Origin: Murimonas intestini
Lineage (GTDB): Bacteria; Bacillota; Clostridia; Lachnospirales; Lachnospiraceae
NCBI RefSeq assembly: GCF_024622195.1
Contig: NZ_JANKBI010000008.1
Location: 62,001 to 126,000 of the forward strand
DNA: 64,000 bases
Reading direction: 5' to 3'
A program made the position numbers and the translations under genes. Below, in pieces: positions 52,818-62,109 of the stretch (positions within the stretch are counted from its first letter, which is position 1; each line of letters opens with the position of its first letter). A model generated the notes under the pieces. The model was not told where the DNA came from and made no database searches. It worked only from the letters and a program-made list of their open reading frames with translations.

Positions 52818-54035
52818 ATGAAAAATTTAATTGTCGGCCAGTCTGGAGGCCCGACCGCTGTGATCAACAGCAGCCTGTACGGTGTTATCCAGGAGGCATT
52901 TTTACATACGGATGAAATTGAAAATGTATACGGAATGATAAATGGGATCGAAGGATTCTTAAAAGGAAAATATACCGACCTCAGGGCCGAGATGCCGCCT
53001 GAGACACTTCAGGCACTGCGCATCACACCCGGGGCCTATCTGGGTTCCTGCCGCTATAAGCTTCCCGAAGATTTAAACGATACAGTCTATCCTGAACTCT
53101 TTAACAGGTTCAGGGAACTGAACATCGGGTATTTTTTCTACATAGGCGGCAACGACTCAATGGACACTGTCAGCAAGCTTTCCCGCTATGCCACAGAACA
53201 CCGGGAAGAAATACGTATAATCGGTATCCCTAAAACTATCGATAACGATTTAATCAACACCGACCATACTCCCGGATTCGGCAGCGCTGCTAAATATGTA
53301 GCCGCTTCTGTCTGTGAGATCGGCATTGATGCTTCTGTCTATGACACAAAATCAGTCACTATCGTGGAAATCATGGGGCGCCATGCAGGCTGGCTGACAG
53401 CAGCGGGCGTATTAGCCAGGAAATTTAAAGGCGATAACCCTGTCCTGATCTATCTGCCTGAAACCGACTTCGACCAGGAACAGTTTATTGCTGATGTTCA
53501 AAAGGCATTCCAGTCTAAAAATAACCTGGTTGTCTGTGTATCTGAGGGTATCCACGATAAGACAGGCAAATTCATATGTGAATATGAAAATGAGGCCGGC
53601 ACTGACACCTTTGGCCACAAAATGCTGACAGGCTGCGGGAAATACCTGGAAAATCTTGTTAAGAGCCGCCTGAACGTAAAGGTGCGTTCTGTGGAGCTGA
53701 ATGTCAACCAGAGATGTTCCGCTTTCGCCCAGTCCCTGACTGATTCCAGAGAGGCCGCCAAGGCGGGAAGCTTTGGAGTCACCGCTGCGCTTAAAGGTGA
53801 GACAGGCAAAATGGTTTCCTTTATCCGGGACAATTCCGTCTCCTATGATATATCATGCGGACTGGTGGATGTGGATGAAGTCTGCAATAAAGAAAAATGT
53901 GTTCCCCTGTCCTGGATTACAGGAAATGGAACAGATATCAGCCAGGAATTCATAGATTACGCACTGCCCCTGATCCAGGGAAATCCTGCGATCCCCATGA
54001 AAAGCGGGCTGCCTAATTATGCGTACAGAAAATAG
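52818..54035 (+). CDS. pfp: Pyrophosphate-type 6-phosphofructokinase
   Basis: 405 residues. The donor-site motif reads GGNDS, with Asp where ATP enzymes have Gly104, and PKTIDND with Lys where E. coli has Gly124; this Asp/Lys pair marks PPi-dependent enzymes, which act reversibly between fructose 6-phosphate and the 1,6-bisphosphate. MGRHAGWL and TPGFGSAAKY are intact. AAAGGGG precedes the ATG. With the ATP-type enzyme at 26739, the organism has both kinds. The gene stands alone with a terminator behind it. Confidence 0.9.
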   Translation: MKNLIVGQSGGPTAVINSSLYGVIQEAFLHTDEIENVYGMINGIEGFLKGKYTDLRAEMPPETLQALRITPGAYLGSCRYKLPEDLNDTVYPELFNRFRELNIGYFFYIGGNDSMDTVSKLSRYATEHREEIRIIGIPKTIDNDLINTDHTPGFGSAAKYVAASVCEIGIDASVYDTKSVTIVEIMGRHAGWLTAAGVLARKFKGDNPVLIYLPETDFDQEQFIADVQKAFQSKNNLVVCVSEGIHDKTGKFICEYENEAGTDTFGHKMLTGCGKYLENLVKSRLNVKVRSVELNVNQRCSAFAQSLTDSREAAKAGSFGVTAALKGETGKMVSFIRDNSVSYDISCGLVDVDEVCNKEKCVPLSWITGNGTDISQEFIDYALPLIQGNPAIPMKSGLPNYAYRK

Positions 54036-54047
54036 CTTATGATACGA

Positions 54048-54090
54048 AAAACCGCTCTCCAGAAGTAAAGCCCCTGGAAAGCGGTTTTTA
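54048..54090. terminator. Bidirectional terminator between pfp and proS
   Basis: AAAAACCGCT-CT-CCAG and CTGG-AA-AGCGGTTTTT enclose an 11-base loop. The two genes converge here. Confidence 0.85.
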
Positions 54091-54096
54091 TTAGTA

Positions 54097-55536
54097 TTAG
54101 TATGCCTTGCCCCAGTAAACCATCTGTTTCGCTGGTTTGCCGCAGTGTATGCATGTGCCATTTATCTCTTCCTGCTCGAACGGGATGCAGCGTGATGTCA
54201 CTCCTATCTCTTCTTTCAGAGCATCTTCACACTCCTGGCATCCGCACCACATAGCCTTAATGAATCCTGGCTTGTTATCAGCAATATCCTTCATCTCTTC
54301 CATGTTGTGAGCTGTATAGGTGTGGGCATCCCTGTGGGCTTTTGCCCTCTCATACATATCATGCTGCATAGTCTCCAGCACTTCTTTCACTTTCTCCAGC
54401 AGTTCTTCCAGAGAAGACTGGATCTTCTCCCTTGTATCCCTGCGCACGATCACTGCCTGGCCAGCCTCGATATCCTTTGGTCCAAGCTCGATCCTGACAG
54501 GTATGCCGCGCATTTCCTGCTCAGAGAATTTCCACCCCGGACTCTTGTCTGTATCATCCAGCCTGACACGAAGCCCTGCTTCTGCCAGTGCTTTTCTGAC
54601 TTCACATGCCTTATCCAGGACACCTTCCTTCTTCTGCTGGATAGGTATAACCATCACCTGGACTGGAGCGATCCTGGGAGGCAGCACAAGGCCGCTGTTA
54701 TCACCATGTACCATGATGATCGCGCCTATCATTCTTGTCGTCATTCCCCAGGAGGTCTGATATACGTTTTTCAGAGTGTTATCCTTATCTGCAAACTGGA
54801 TTCCAAATGCCTTGGCAAATCCATCACCGAAATTGTGGCTTGTACCGGACTGAAGTGCCTTCCCGTCATGCATCAGGGACTCTATTGTATAAGTAGCCTC
54901 TGCTCCGGCAAATTTCTCTTTGTCAGTCTTACGCCCTTTGATAACAGGAATAGCCAGGACATCTTCACAGAAATCTGCGTAGACATTAAGCATCTGGATC
55001 GTCCTCTCCTCTGCTTCCTCTGCTGTGGCGTGGGCAGTATGCCCCTCCTGCCACAGGAACTCCCTGGAACGCAGGAACGGCCTTGTTGTCTTTTCCCAGC
55101 GTACTACAGAGCACCACTGGTTATACACCTTCGGCAGATCCCTGTATGAATGGATGTCATTTGCATAAAAATCACAGAACAGTGTCTCAGATGTAGGACG
55201 CACACAGAGCCTCTCCTGAAGGGGTTCCAGGCCTCCGTGGGTCACCCATGCCACCTCCGGTGCAAATCCTTCCACATGGTCCTTCTCCTTCTGCAGCAGG
55301 CTTTCAGGAATAAACATGGGAAGATATACGTTCTCCACGCCAGTTTCCTTAAATCTTGTATCCAGTTCTTTCTGGATATTTTCCCAGATTGCATAACCCG
55401 CCGGCTTAATTACCATACAGCCCTTAACGCTGGTATAGTCGATCAGCTCCGCCTTTTTAACAACATCCGTATACCACTGTGCAAAATCTTCTTCCATGGA
55501 AGTGATCGCTTCCACAAGCTTCTTGTCTTTCGCCAT
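54097..55536 (-). CDS. proS: Prolyl-tRNA synthetase (short, archaeal/eukaryal-like type)
   Basis: 479 residues, the size of the ProS type 3 form that lacks the bacterial editing insertion. Class II motifs are present: motif 1 GYAIWENIQKELDTR, motif 2 LRSREFLWQEGHTAHAT, motif 3 region GDNSGLVLPPRIAPVQV. The anticodon-binding domain follows, and a C-terminal zinc domain contains CGCQEC and CIHCG. The start at 55536 (MAKDKK) has GAGGAGA upstream; the frame extends 7 codons further. A T-box leader specific for proline precedes the gene. Confidence 0.95.
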   Translation of the reverse strand: MAKDKKLVEAITSMEEDFAQWYTDVVKKAELIDYTSVKGCMVIKPAGYAIWENIQKELDTRFKETGVENVYLPMFIPESLLQKEKDHVEGFAPEVAWVTHGGLEPLQERLCVRPTSETLFCDFYANDIHSYRDLPKVYNQWCSVVRWEKTTRPFLRSREFLWQEGHTAHATAEEAEERTIQMLNVYADFCEDVLAIPVIKGRKTDKEKFAGAEATYTIESLMHDGKALQSGTSHNFGDGFAKAFGIQFADKDNTLKNVYQTSWGMTTRMIGAIIMVHGDNSGLVLPPRIAPVQVMVIPIQQKKEGVLDKACEVRKALAEAGLRVRLDDTDKSPGWKFSEQEMRGIPVRIELGPKDIEAGQAVIVRRDTREKIQSSLEELLEKVKEVLETMQHDMYERAKAHRDAHTYTAHNMEEMKDIADNKPGFIKAMWCGCQECEDALKEEIGVTSRCIPFEQEEINGTCIHCGKPAKQMVYWGKAY

Positions 55537-55569
55537 TTTTCTCTCCTCTTTTCTCACTTACTGTCTTGC

Positions 55570-55820
55570 AAAAAAACCGGCCTCTCATGCATAATATGCA
55601 CAAGGGGCCGGCAGTCATTCTCTACCCGGCGGTACCACCCTTATCAGCAGCCCTCAGGCTGCCATCTCATTTCACCGTTAACGCCGGATATACGCTGCAT
55701 TTTCATGCAGGGCTCCAAGGCAGGTTCTATCTGTTATCCACAAAGGCCTCACACCAACAGCCCTCTCTCTGATGAGTTTCCCAGATATACTATCCCTTTT
55801 CTCAGCCGGTTTCTCTCAAT
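55570..55820 (-). promoter_or_regulatory. Proline-specific T-box leader of proS
   Basis: On the minus strand, AACCTGCCTTGGAGC places CCT (Pro) at 55722-55724 in the specifier position. The T-box core AAGGGTGGTACCGCC is at about 55628-55642. The terminator GCCGGCCCC...GAGGCCGG with seven Ts ends at 55570. Uncharged tRNA-Pro should favour expression, as expected for a synthetase gene. Confidence 0.92.
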
Positions 55821-55826
55821 ACGCCC

Positions 55827-55855
55827 ATTCTATGCCAATTTACTGTATTTGTCAA
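55827..55855 (-). promoter_or_regulatory. Promoter of proS
   Basis: On the minus strand, TTGACA (55850-55855), a 17-base spacer and TAGAAT (55827-55832), leading straight into the T-box leader. Confidence 0.85.
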
Positions 55856-55883
55856 GACACCATTTCCGCAGTTTATCTGGTTG

Positions 55884-58127
55884 TTACTGTTCACGCTCCG
55901 GCTTCCTGCCTGAATATGCCAGCTCTGTATAACTGTCTGCCGGCAGGGGCTTTGAACAGAAGTATCCCTGTATATAGTCACATCCGATACCCGCAAGAAA
56001 ATCATATTCCTGCTGTATCTCCACACCTTCTGCCACTACCTCCAGTCCCAGCTCATGTGACAGGCTGATAATGCTTTTTAATATCTTCTGCACACGCACG
56101 CTCTGTCCATAATCCTCCACAAGTGATTTGTCCAGCTTAATCTCATCTATAGGCATATCCTTGAGCATACCTATTGAGGTGTATCCTGACCCAAAATCGT
56201 CCATCAGTATCTGTATACCGGCCCTGCGGAATTCTTCCAAAATAGTTTTCAGCATCTGCTCATTGTCAAAAAGCACTGTCTCTGTTAATTCCAGCTGGAG
56301 AAGCTCCACAGGCACCTTATATCTTCTTATGATCCCCAGATACGATTCCACGAAGTCTGTCCTGTACAGGTGGACCTTGGAGACATTGACAGAGACTGGA
56401 GTGACCTCATATCCCAAATCCAGCCACCGCCTGATCTGTATGCATACTCTTTCAAACACATACTGATCCAGCCTCACTATCATTCCATTTCCCTCATAGA
56501 TCCCGATAAAAGAGTCCGGAGCAATCAGGCTTCCATCCGATGTCTTCCACCTGATCAGCGCTTCAGCGCCAAAGAACCTGTCCTTTCTTATATCATATTT
56601 AGGCTGATAATAAACTACAAATTCCCCTGCCCTCAGGGCCGCTTCAAAACTGTCTTCAATTTCCTTTTCCCGGATCTTTCTGTCTCTTATGGTATCATCA
56701 TAAAAGGTACACCTCTGGAAGGGCTTTCTGTCATCCCTGGCAAGGGCCATCTCTGCGCGGTCTGCCATGGTATCGATAGATATCATCTTCTCCTCTATCT
56801 TATACACGCCTGCCAGCAGCTTGATCTCATATGGCTTCTTCTCCTGCCTGGCAAAACTGCATGTCTCCTCTATCAGAACTTCCATCCTCTCCTGCATGGC
56901 TTCGTCCGATCCGTACTTCATGAGGATTATAAAATGATCCCCCTCTTTGCGCCCAAAGATTTCCTCGCCTGTGAGGCTTCTGGATATAACATCTGCGATA
57001 TGCCTCAGTACCCTGTTTCCTTCCTCATAACCGAACAAATCATTTATATACTGAAATTTGGAAATATTCAGGACTGTCATGGCATATGTCCCGCCTCTGT
57101 CCGTTCTTAAAACCCTCTGTGCATCCATCTTAAACTTGGCAAAGGTATTTCCTCCTGTAACCGGATCCACAAAAGCCGCCTTCTCAATCGCCTCCCTGCC
57201 CCGTCTTCTCTCTCTTCCTATATTCAGCAGCAGTATGATAAGCGCTATGATACAAATGGCAGCAAACAGGTACGTAAGTACAAGAGATCCGTTAATATCT
57301 CTCTCCACCACAGAGACAGGCACAATATTTAGAAGATACCAGCCATTTATCTCCATAGGCTGATAGTAAATATAAGACTTGTCACCTGCAGTGACCGTAA
57401 CGCTTCCTGAAGCTCCGCTGCCCATATCTGATTTCATCTGGCTTACAGCCGCCTGATTCTTTTCCGAAGCACCCAGCAGCTCAAAAACATTCTCAAAGGC
57501 TCCCAGTCCGCCTTTCATACTCTGGCCCGCTATATGTTCACCATCTTTTTTGACCACATAGCTGTGCCCTGTTCCCTTGAATGTGGTTGTTGAAAGCGTA
57601 TTTTCAAAGGAAACCATCTCATATGTGGCAAATAAGACACACCTGCTGCCATCCCGGAAAGTGACAGGCGCACTGTATACATTGATCTTGCCGCCGCCCT
57701 CTACATCTATGAGAGTATCTGACACCGCCTGCTCACCATTCATTGATATATTAAAATACTCCCTGTCTCCCAGGTACATTTCTTTAGAATCTGTAGTAAA
57801 TGCCTGTCCGTCAGGCCTAATGATCCCCATCCTCTTAAAACCATTTACATTATCAACTGCCGTAAGCTTCTTAAGGACAGCTTCCATGTCAAGTGATTCA
57901 TCCTGCCCGATATACACTGCCAGATTATTAAGCGTCTGCTTCCCTTTCTCAATTTCCTTGCGGAGCACCTTCACTTCCTGCTCAGATATTTCCCCCAAAG
58001 TATTCAGGATCTTGTCCTGGGAGCTGATATAGAACAGCCTGGCAAAAACGATACCCAGTGTCACGATGATAATAGCCGCCAGAGCTATATTAAAATATCC
58101 CCATTTCCTTTTTTCCTGTTTCATCAT
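55884..58127 (-). CDS. Membrane EAL phosphodiesterase with degenerate GGDEF
   Basis: 747 residues from the ATG at 58127. An N-terminal helix (FNIALAAIIIVTLGIVFARL), an extracellular dCache sensor (about 40-270) and a second helix (SLVLTYLFAAICIIALIILLL) lead to a GGDEF domain whose site reads EGDHF, so cyclase activity is unlikely. The EAL domain is complete: AEALIRW, LELTETVLF, MDDFGSGYTSIGML, IKLDKSLV and VVAEGVEIQQEY. Predicted to break down cyclic-di-GMP on sensing an outside ligand. It is divergent from no gene and lies just upstream of the proS transcription unit on the same strand. Confidence 0.9.
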   Translation of the reverse strand: MMKQEKRKWGYFNIALAAIIIVTLGIVFARLFYISSQDKILNTLGEISEQEVKVLRKEIEKGKQTLNNLAVYIGQDESLDMEAVLKKLTAVDNVNGFKRMGIIRPDGQAFTTDSKEMYLGDREYFNISMNGEQAVSDTLIDVEGGGKINVYSAPVTFRDGSRCVLFATYEMVSFENTLSTTTFKGTGHSYVVKKDGEHIAGQSMKGGLGAFENVFELLGASEKNQAAVSQMKSDMGSGASGSVTVTAGDKSYIYYQPMEINGWYLLNIVPVSVVERDINGSLVLTYLFAAICIIALIILLLNIGRERRRGREAIEKAAFVDPVTGGNTFAKFKMDAQRVLRTDRGGTYAMTVLNISKFQYINDLFGYEEGNRVLRHIADVISRSLTGEEIFGRKEGDHFIILMKYGSDEAMQERMEVLIEETCSFARQEKKPYEIKLLAGVYKIEEKMISIDTMADRAEMALARDDRKPFQRCTFYDDTIRDRKIREKEIEDSFEAALRAGEFVVYYQPKYDIRKDRFFGAEALIRWKTSDGSLIAPDSFIGIYEGNGMIVRLDQYVFERVCIQIRRWLDLGYEVTPVSVNVSKVHLYRTDFVESYLGIIRRYKVPVELLQLELTETVLFDNEQMLKTILEEFRRAGIQILMDDFGSGYTSIGMLKDMPIDEIKLDKSLVEDYGQSVRVQKILKSIISLSHELGLEVVAEGVEIQQEYDFLAGIGCDYIQGYFCSKPLPADSYTELAYSGRKPEREQ

Positions 58128-58401
58128 CTTCTCTCCCGAGTCTTCCAACTATTTGTCCTCCATGTCAGTATAGCATGCAAAAAGCACGGCGACAACGTTA
58201 ATTTTATTCCTGCCGGCAGCGGGACAAAGTCAGGCCCGCTTGATCCTGACTGCTGTCTAATCCGTGTCCGGCGGCTTATTTTTCACTTGTATTCTGTCCT
58301 GAAAGTGATATATTTAAAGTATCAGAAAAGACACCGCTTTATAAGTATTGGGGACTTGCACGCGGGACTAAAGCACATGTCTGCCGGAAAGGAGTAAGGT
58401 T

Positions 58402-58566
58402 ATGATAAAATTAAATTTTGAGAGTAAGGAAACAGAAGAATATTACCGCAAGATGAGGCGTGAGCTGGGTATAAGCCATCCAGGACGCTGGAACAACAAA
58501 CCTTGCATCACAAGAGAAGATGTAGACAATTATGTTAAAGATGCCAAAAATATTCTGGCATGCTGA
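58402..58566 (+). CDS. Small hypothetical protein (54 residues)
   Basis: Starts MIKLNFESKETEEYYRK and ends KDAKNILAC. AAAGGAG lies 7 bases before the ATG, and a strong terminator follows 33 bases after the stop, so it looks like a real, separately transcribed gene. It is charged and probably helical, with no membrane segment. Not recognised. It could be a small regulator or phage-type protein; a candidate -35/-10 pair TTGTAT/TATATT lies near 58290-58315. Confidence 0.65.
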   Translation: MIKLNFESKETEEYYRKMRRELGISHPGRWNNKPCITREDVDNYVKDAKNILAC

Positions 58567-58599
58567 CAGATTTGGGATATTCAGGATCTATATGTATCA

Positions 58600-58640
58600 A
58601 ATAAGAGGCTGCCACAGCAAAAAGTGGCAGCCTCTTATTT
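58600..58640. terminator. Bidirectional terminator
   Basis: AATAAGAGGCTGCCAC and GTGGCAGCCTCTTATT around an 8-base A-rich loop; serves the small gene on the plus strand and the glycosidase gene on the minus strand. Confidence 0.9.
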
Positions 58641-58695
58641 AATATATTCTAGTGCTTAAGCCCCCCTCCCCTAAGGCAGCTTATTTCCCCGCTGT

Positions 58696-61600
58696 TTATG
58701 CAGACAGTATTTCCACCCTTGACAATATTCCCGCCGGTCTCAGGCACCACGCCTCGCTCCAGTCACTTCCTGCTGTGCGGTATGAATTAGGTCCATACCA
58801 CTTATATTCAGGATTTGCATTATGCAGCATTCCAAATGTATTGAATCTGTTTCCGTATGCGCATATCTCAAGTGTGTGTACTCCTGCCGCCAGTACCCCA
58901 GCCTGCAGAGTGTGAGGCGCAAATGCAATCAGTCCCGCACTCCTGCCATCTATAAATACCTCCAGGACAGACGCAGCAAAATGCGGTACTCTGACAGCTG
59001 CCTTTCCTTCATTCTCCAGTTCAAAATGCATTCTGTAATTTACATTTCCTCCATAGAACGGGAATTTCTGCCGTGTGATATCACCAAAATACAGCTTTTC
59101 CGTCCGGCTGGTGACTTCCGCCGATGTTCCCCGGACCTCCACCCCAAAATCTCCCAGAATATAAAGATTCTCCAGGTTTGTCCTGCGGCCGAACGGAATC
59201 CTCAGGATCAGTTCATTCTCACCTTTTTTGAGCGGCGGTACCTGGACTGTCCTGATGAAGGAGTCTACAAAATACTGTGACACATCACCTTCACATGCTA
59301 TCCTTGCCTCCTCCCTGGGATGTTCCCACATTCTGACTCTCTCACCATTCCACCACAGTTCTGCCTTCCATGGACGCTCCATGGCAAGAAGAAGCTCTCC
59401 TGAATCAATCTCTGACTTTATAGCATATTTCAGAGTGACTGTATGGTCTTCAGGAGCTTCCCTTATGCACCAGGGCTGTTTGCAGGCATCCTGCCTCAGC
59501 GGATAGCCAAGAACATGCCTTATCTCATTATCCAGCCTCAATATCTCTTCTGCCCTGTGCTCAGGTCCGTCATCCAGCTTCCAGACAGCTTTGTCCAGGC
59601 AAAGTACATTCGGCTCAGACATACTGTAAGAGTCAGGCTCGTAAATAGTCTTCAGAATTTCATTTCCTCCGGTGCAAGCATGACGGGGTCCTGCTACAAG
59701 TCCATATGTACTGATCCTCTCACCTGTCCTGATCGGCGCTCTTTTCTCATCTTCTTCACCGATGTTTGCGTCACTCTCCCTCTCTGACAGTTTCCACAGG
59801 AGGCTGTCCTGGGCATACATCACTGTCTTTATACATGTCCAGCCTTTTTCTGTCCCCGCTTCTGCCTTCGATATCTCTCCGCTGAGCGCATCGCAGGCCG
59901 TCACCTCATATTCACCCCGGATCCTTACTAACAATTCTTGCGCCTGGTCCAGTCTTGTCTTCTTCTGATTCACATGGCAGACAAACAGCCATTTTGTACC
60001 ACCGTCCTCACGCATCTGATAAAACAGGTCATCCGTAAGTCTGCCGTCCATGCGCTGTATCTCTACACTCCTGTCACTATCAAGGGCAGCCAGTATTTCT
60101 CTGCGGTCAAATGATATGACTTTTGATCCGGCAGCCAGCTCTGCTGCTCTCTGTGACGGCAGGGCATCAACCAGCTGCGGGATCCTGCCTGCAAAAATAA
60201 TATTTCCGCCGGCTGCCGCAAACTGCTCCAGCTTCTCCAGCGTACTGCTCCTTATAGTCCGCAGTCCCGGAACCAGGATGGTCTGATATGACATCTCACC
60301 AACCCTGAATTCCGGCCTTTGTCTCTGCCTGTCCCTCCTGGGGTAAGGACAGGCAGCAGCCCCATCCTTCCCGCCAAGCAGAGATTCCGAGATGAGGTCA
60401 AAGTCTATCATTCCAAACAGAAGGAATTCCATCAGCTCTTTATACTCCAGATCCAGCTGGTCACGTATATCCTGTGTCTGTGCCACAGGCCCATAACTGA
60501 TCCAGTAGGATTCAATGGGATGGATAACGCCTACCTTCACATCAGCCTTTCCCCTGGTCAGCACTGTGTTCACCCTGGCAAAATAATTTTCTATATAAGA
60601 ATATTTCCCATACCAGGGAGACTGGTAATTAATTGATGCAGGCCAGTCCCTTTTCGCCTCCCCCTCCATAGACATAAAAGATAAATGATGGCACCTGACA
60701 GTCACTCCAAGGGCGGCCAGCCAGTCTCCCTGTACCTTATGCCCTTTAAAATCAAAGTCCCAGTTTGTCACTCCGTACAGCTCACAGATTACAGCCTCCC
60801 GCCCCTTCTGCCTGGCAACACTGACTGCCTGTTTGACTGTTGAATACTCCGGGTCCCCGCACAGGATATCCACTCCGGGAATCTGCTGATTCCTGTAGCA
60901 CCTCATGGCTTCCCCCAGCCTCAGAGTCTGGGAATACAGGGTTGGCTCTGACATATAGTGTCCTGTCATGGCTATCCCATGTTCACCGCACCACCCAGCA
61001 ATCGTATCAGAGTATGAGGATACAAACCGCTCTGCCAGATGGTCATGGTAATGATACCTGTTAACAGATACCCTGCCCTCCGGCAGCTCCCACAATATCT
61101 CCGGCAATACTTGAAGAAAAGGCGTCCCCCAGCTCTCCTCAAAAGTCTGCGGCAGGTCATCTGTAAACGGAAGCGTCACATCGTAGTCCGACTCACCATC
61201 AGGCAGCGCCATGCTCCCCTTGATCTGTGGTTCATCTGTAAAAATGGCAGGTATTGATTTTCCGAATTCTTCTCCCAGCTCCCTGTAATACTTCTCGTGG
61301 GTGATCTCAATAAATTTCTCCACAGCCTTCTTATTGAGCACATCCACATAAGTCTGGTCATTGTACCAGGGGCTTTCACGCATTAGCTCCACATACGCCA
61401 GCCAGAGTTTTCCTTCTTTTTTCTCATCCTGCACGGTGTCCAATTCCGGTATCTCCCCTTCTATCTGTCTGTATGATACAAGACAGCCGTCCACCGTTTT
61501 GATCCTGTAAGCTGTCAGAAAATATCCCGCCGGTTTTCCGCCTTCCACAACCTTCCTCTCGAATTCTTCTATGGATTCACACATATCTGTCTTTCTTTCC

Positions 61601-61965
61601 CTGCTCAGCAGCAAATGCCTTGCCCTGAATTCAAGTTTTTCTGTAACTATGCCACCGGCACTGCCTGAGGGATATCGGTCTTCATCGTAGAGCCAGATTA
61701 ACATCCCCTTCTCTTTAGCCTTCTCGTCCGCGTGACGTACCAGTTTCATATACTCGCTGCTCAGATAATCATTTTCCATTCCTGTACGCGGATGCAGATG
61801 CACCCCGCCGAATCCCATTTTCTTAAAAATCTCAAGCTGTTCATCTATCAGCCCTTCCGTGACCCTGCAGTTCCAGGCCCAGAAGGGTGTCCCCCTGTAT
61901 TCACTGCCCGGATCACGGAAAAGCTCTTGTGTCAATTCCTTTTTTTTATTTTTAGGATATAACAT
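58696..61965 (-). CDS. Large glycoside hydrolase, GH106-like (putative alpha-L-rhamnosidase)
   Basis: 1089 residues, no signal peptide. The N-terminal catalytic part begins TPFWAWNCRVTEGLIDEQL and GFGGVHLHPRTGMEN, with LIWLYDEDRYPSGSAGG, as in GH106 and related (alpha/beta)8 glycosidases. HGIAMTGHYMSEPTL and the glutamate-rich FTDEPQIKG are candidates for the active site. The C-terminal 250 residues form galactose-binding-like beta domains. AGGAGG lies 7 bases before the ATG. It is probably co-expressed after fucI, 144 bases upstream, which suggests a deoxysugar-containing glycan. Exact specificity is not certain. Confidence 0.75.
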   Translation of the reverse strand: MLYPKNKKKELTQELFRDPGSEYRGTPFWAWNCRVTEGLIDEQLEIFKKMGFGGVHLHPRTGMENDYLSSEYMKLVRHADEKAKEKGMLIWLYDEDRYPSGSAGGIVTEKLEFRARHLLLSRERKTDMCESIEEFERKVVEGGKPAGYFLTAYRIKTVDGCLVSYRQIEGEIPELDTVQDEKKEGKLWLAYVELMRESPWYNDQTYVDVLNKKAVEKFIEITHEKYYRELGEEFGKSIPAIFTDEPQIKGSMALPDGESDYDVTLPFTDDLPQTFEESWGTPFLQVLPEILWELPEGRVSVNRYHYHDHLAERFVSSYSDTIAGWCGEHGIAMTGHYMSEPTLYSQTLRLGEAMRCYRNQQIPGVDILCGDPEYSTVKQAVSVARQKGREAVICELYGVTNWDFDFKGHKVQGDWLAALGVTVRCHHLSFMSMEGEAKRDWPASINYQSPWYGKYSYIENYFARVNTVLTRGKADVKVGVIHPIESYWISYGPVAQTQDIRDQLDLEYKELMEFLLFGMIDFDLISESLLGGKDGAAACPYPRRDRQRQRPEFRVGEMSYQTILVPGLRTIRSSTLEKLEQFAAAGGNIIFAGRIPQLVDALPSQRAAELAAGSKVISFDRREILAALDSDRSVEIQRMDGRLTDDLFYQMREDGGTKWLFVCHVNQKKTRLDQAQELLVRIRGEYEVTACDALSGEISKAEAGTEKGWTCIKTVMYAQDSLLWKLSERESDANIGEEDEKRAPIRTGERISTYGLVAGPRHACTGGNEILKTIYEPDSYSMSEPNVLCLDKAVWKLDDGPEHRAEEILRLDNEIRHVLGYPLRQDACKQPWCIREAPEDHTVTLKYAIKSEIDSGELLLAMERPWKAELWWNGERVRMWEHPREEARIACEGDVSQYFVDSFIRTVQVPPLKKGENELILRIPFGRRTNLENLYILGDFGVEVRGTSAEVTSRTEKLYFGDITRQKFPFYGGNVNYRMHFELENEGKAAVRVPHFAASVLEVFIDGRSAGLIAFAPHTLQAGVLAAGVHTLEICAYGNRFNTFGMLHNANPEYKWYGPNSYRTAGSDWSEAWCLRPAGILSRVEILSA

Positions 61966-62109
61966 AAAAATACCTCCTGCCGCCTCTGATTTATCATGTG
62001 ATTAAACCAGTCTAGCGGACAGGAGGTGTTTTTTAAATGGAAATTTCTTTTATAAATATGGCTTTTTCATCAATGTTAATCCCATTAACAGATGAAGCCC
62101 CAGGTCTAT

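Noticed and set aside
54307..55149. Plus-strand open frame of 280 codons opposite proS
   Set aside because: It is a shadow of proS with no recognisable family and unusual Cys/His content; proS is certain.
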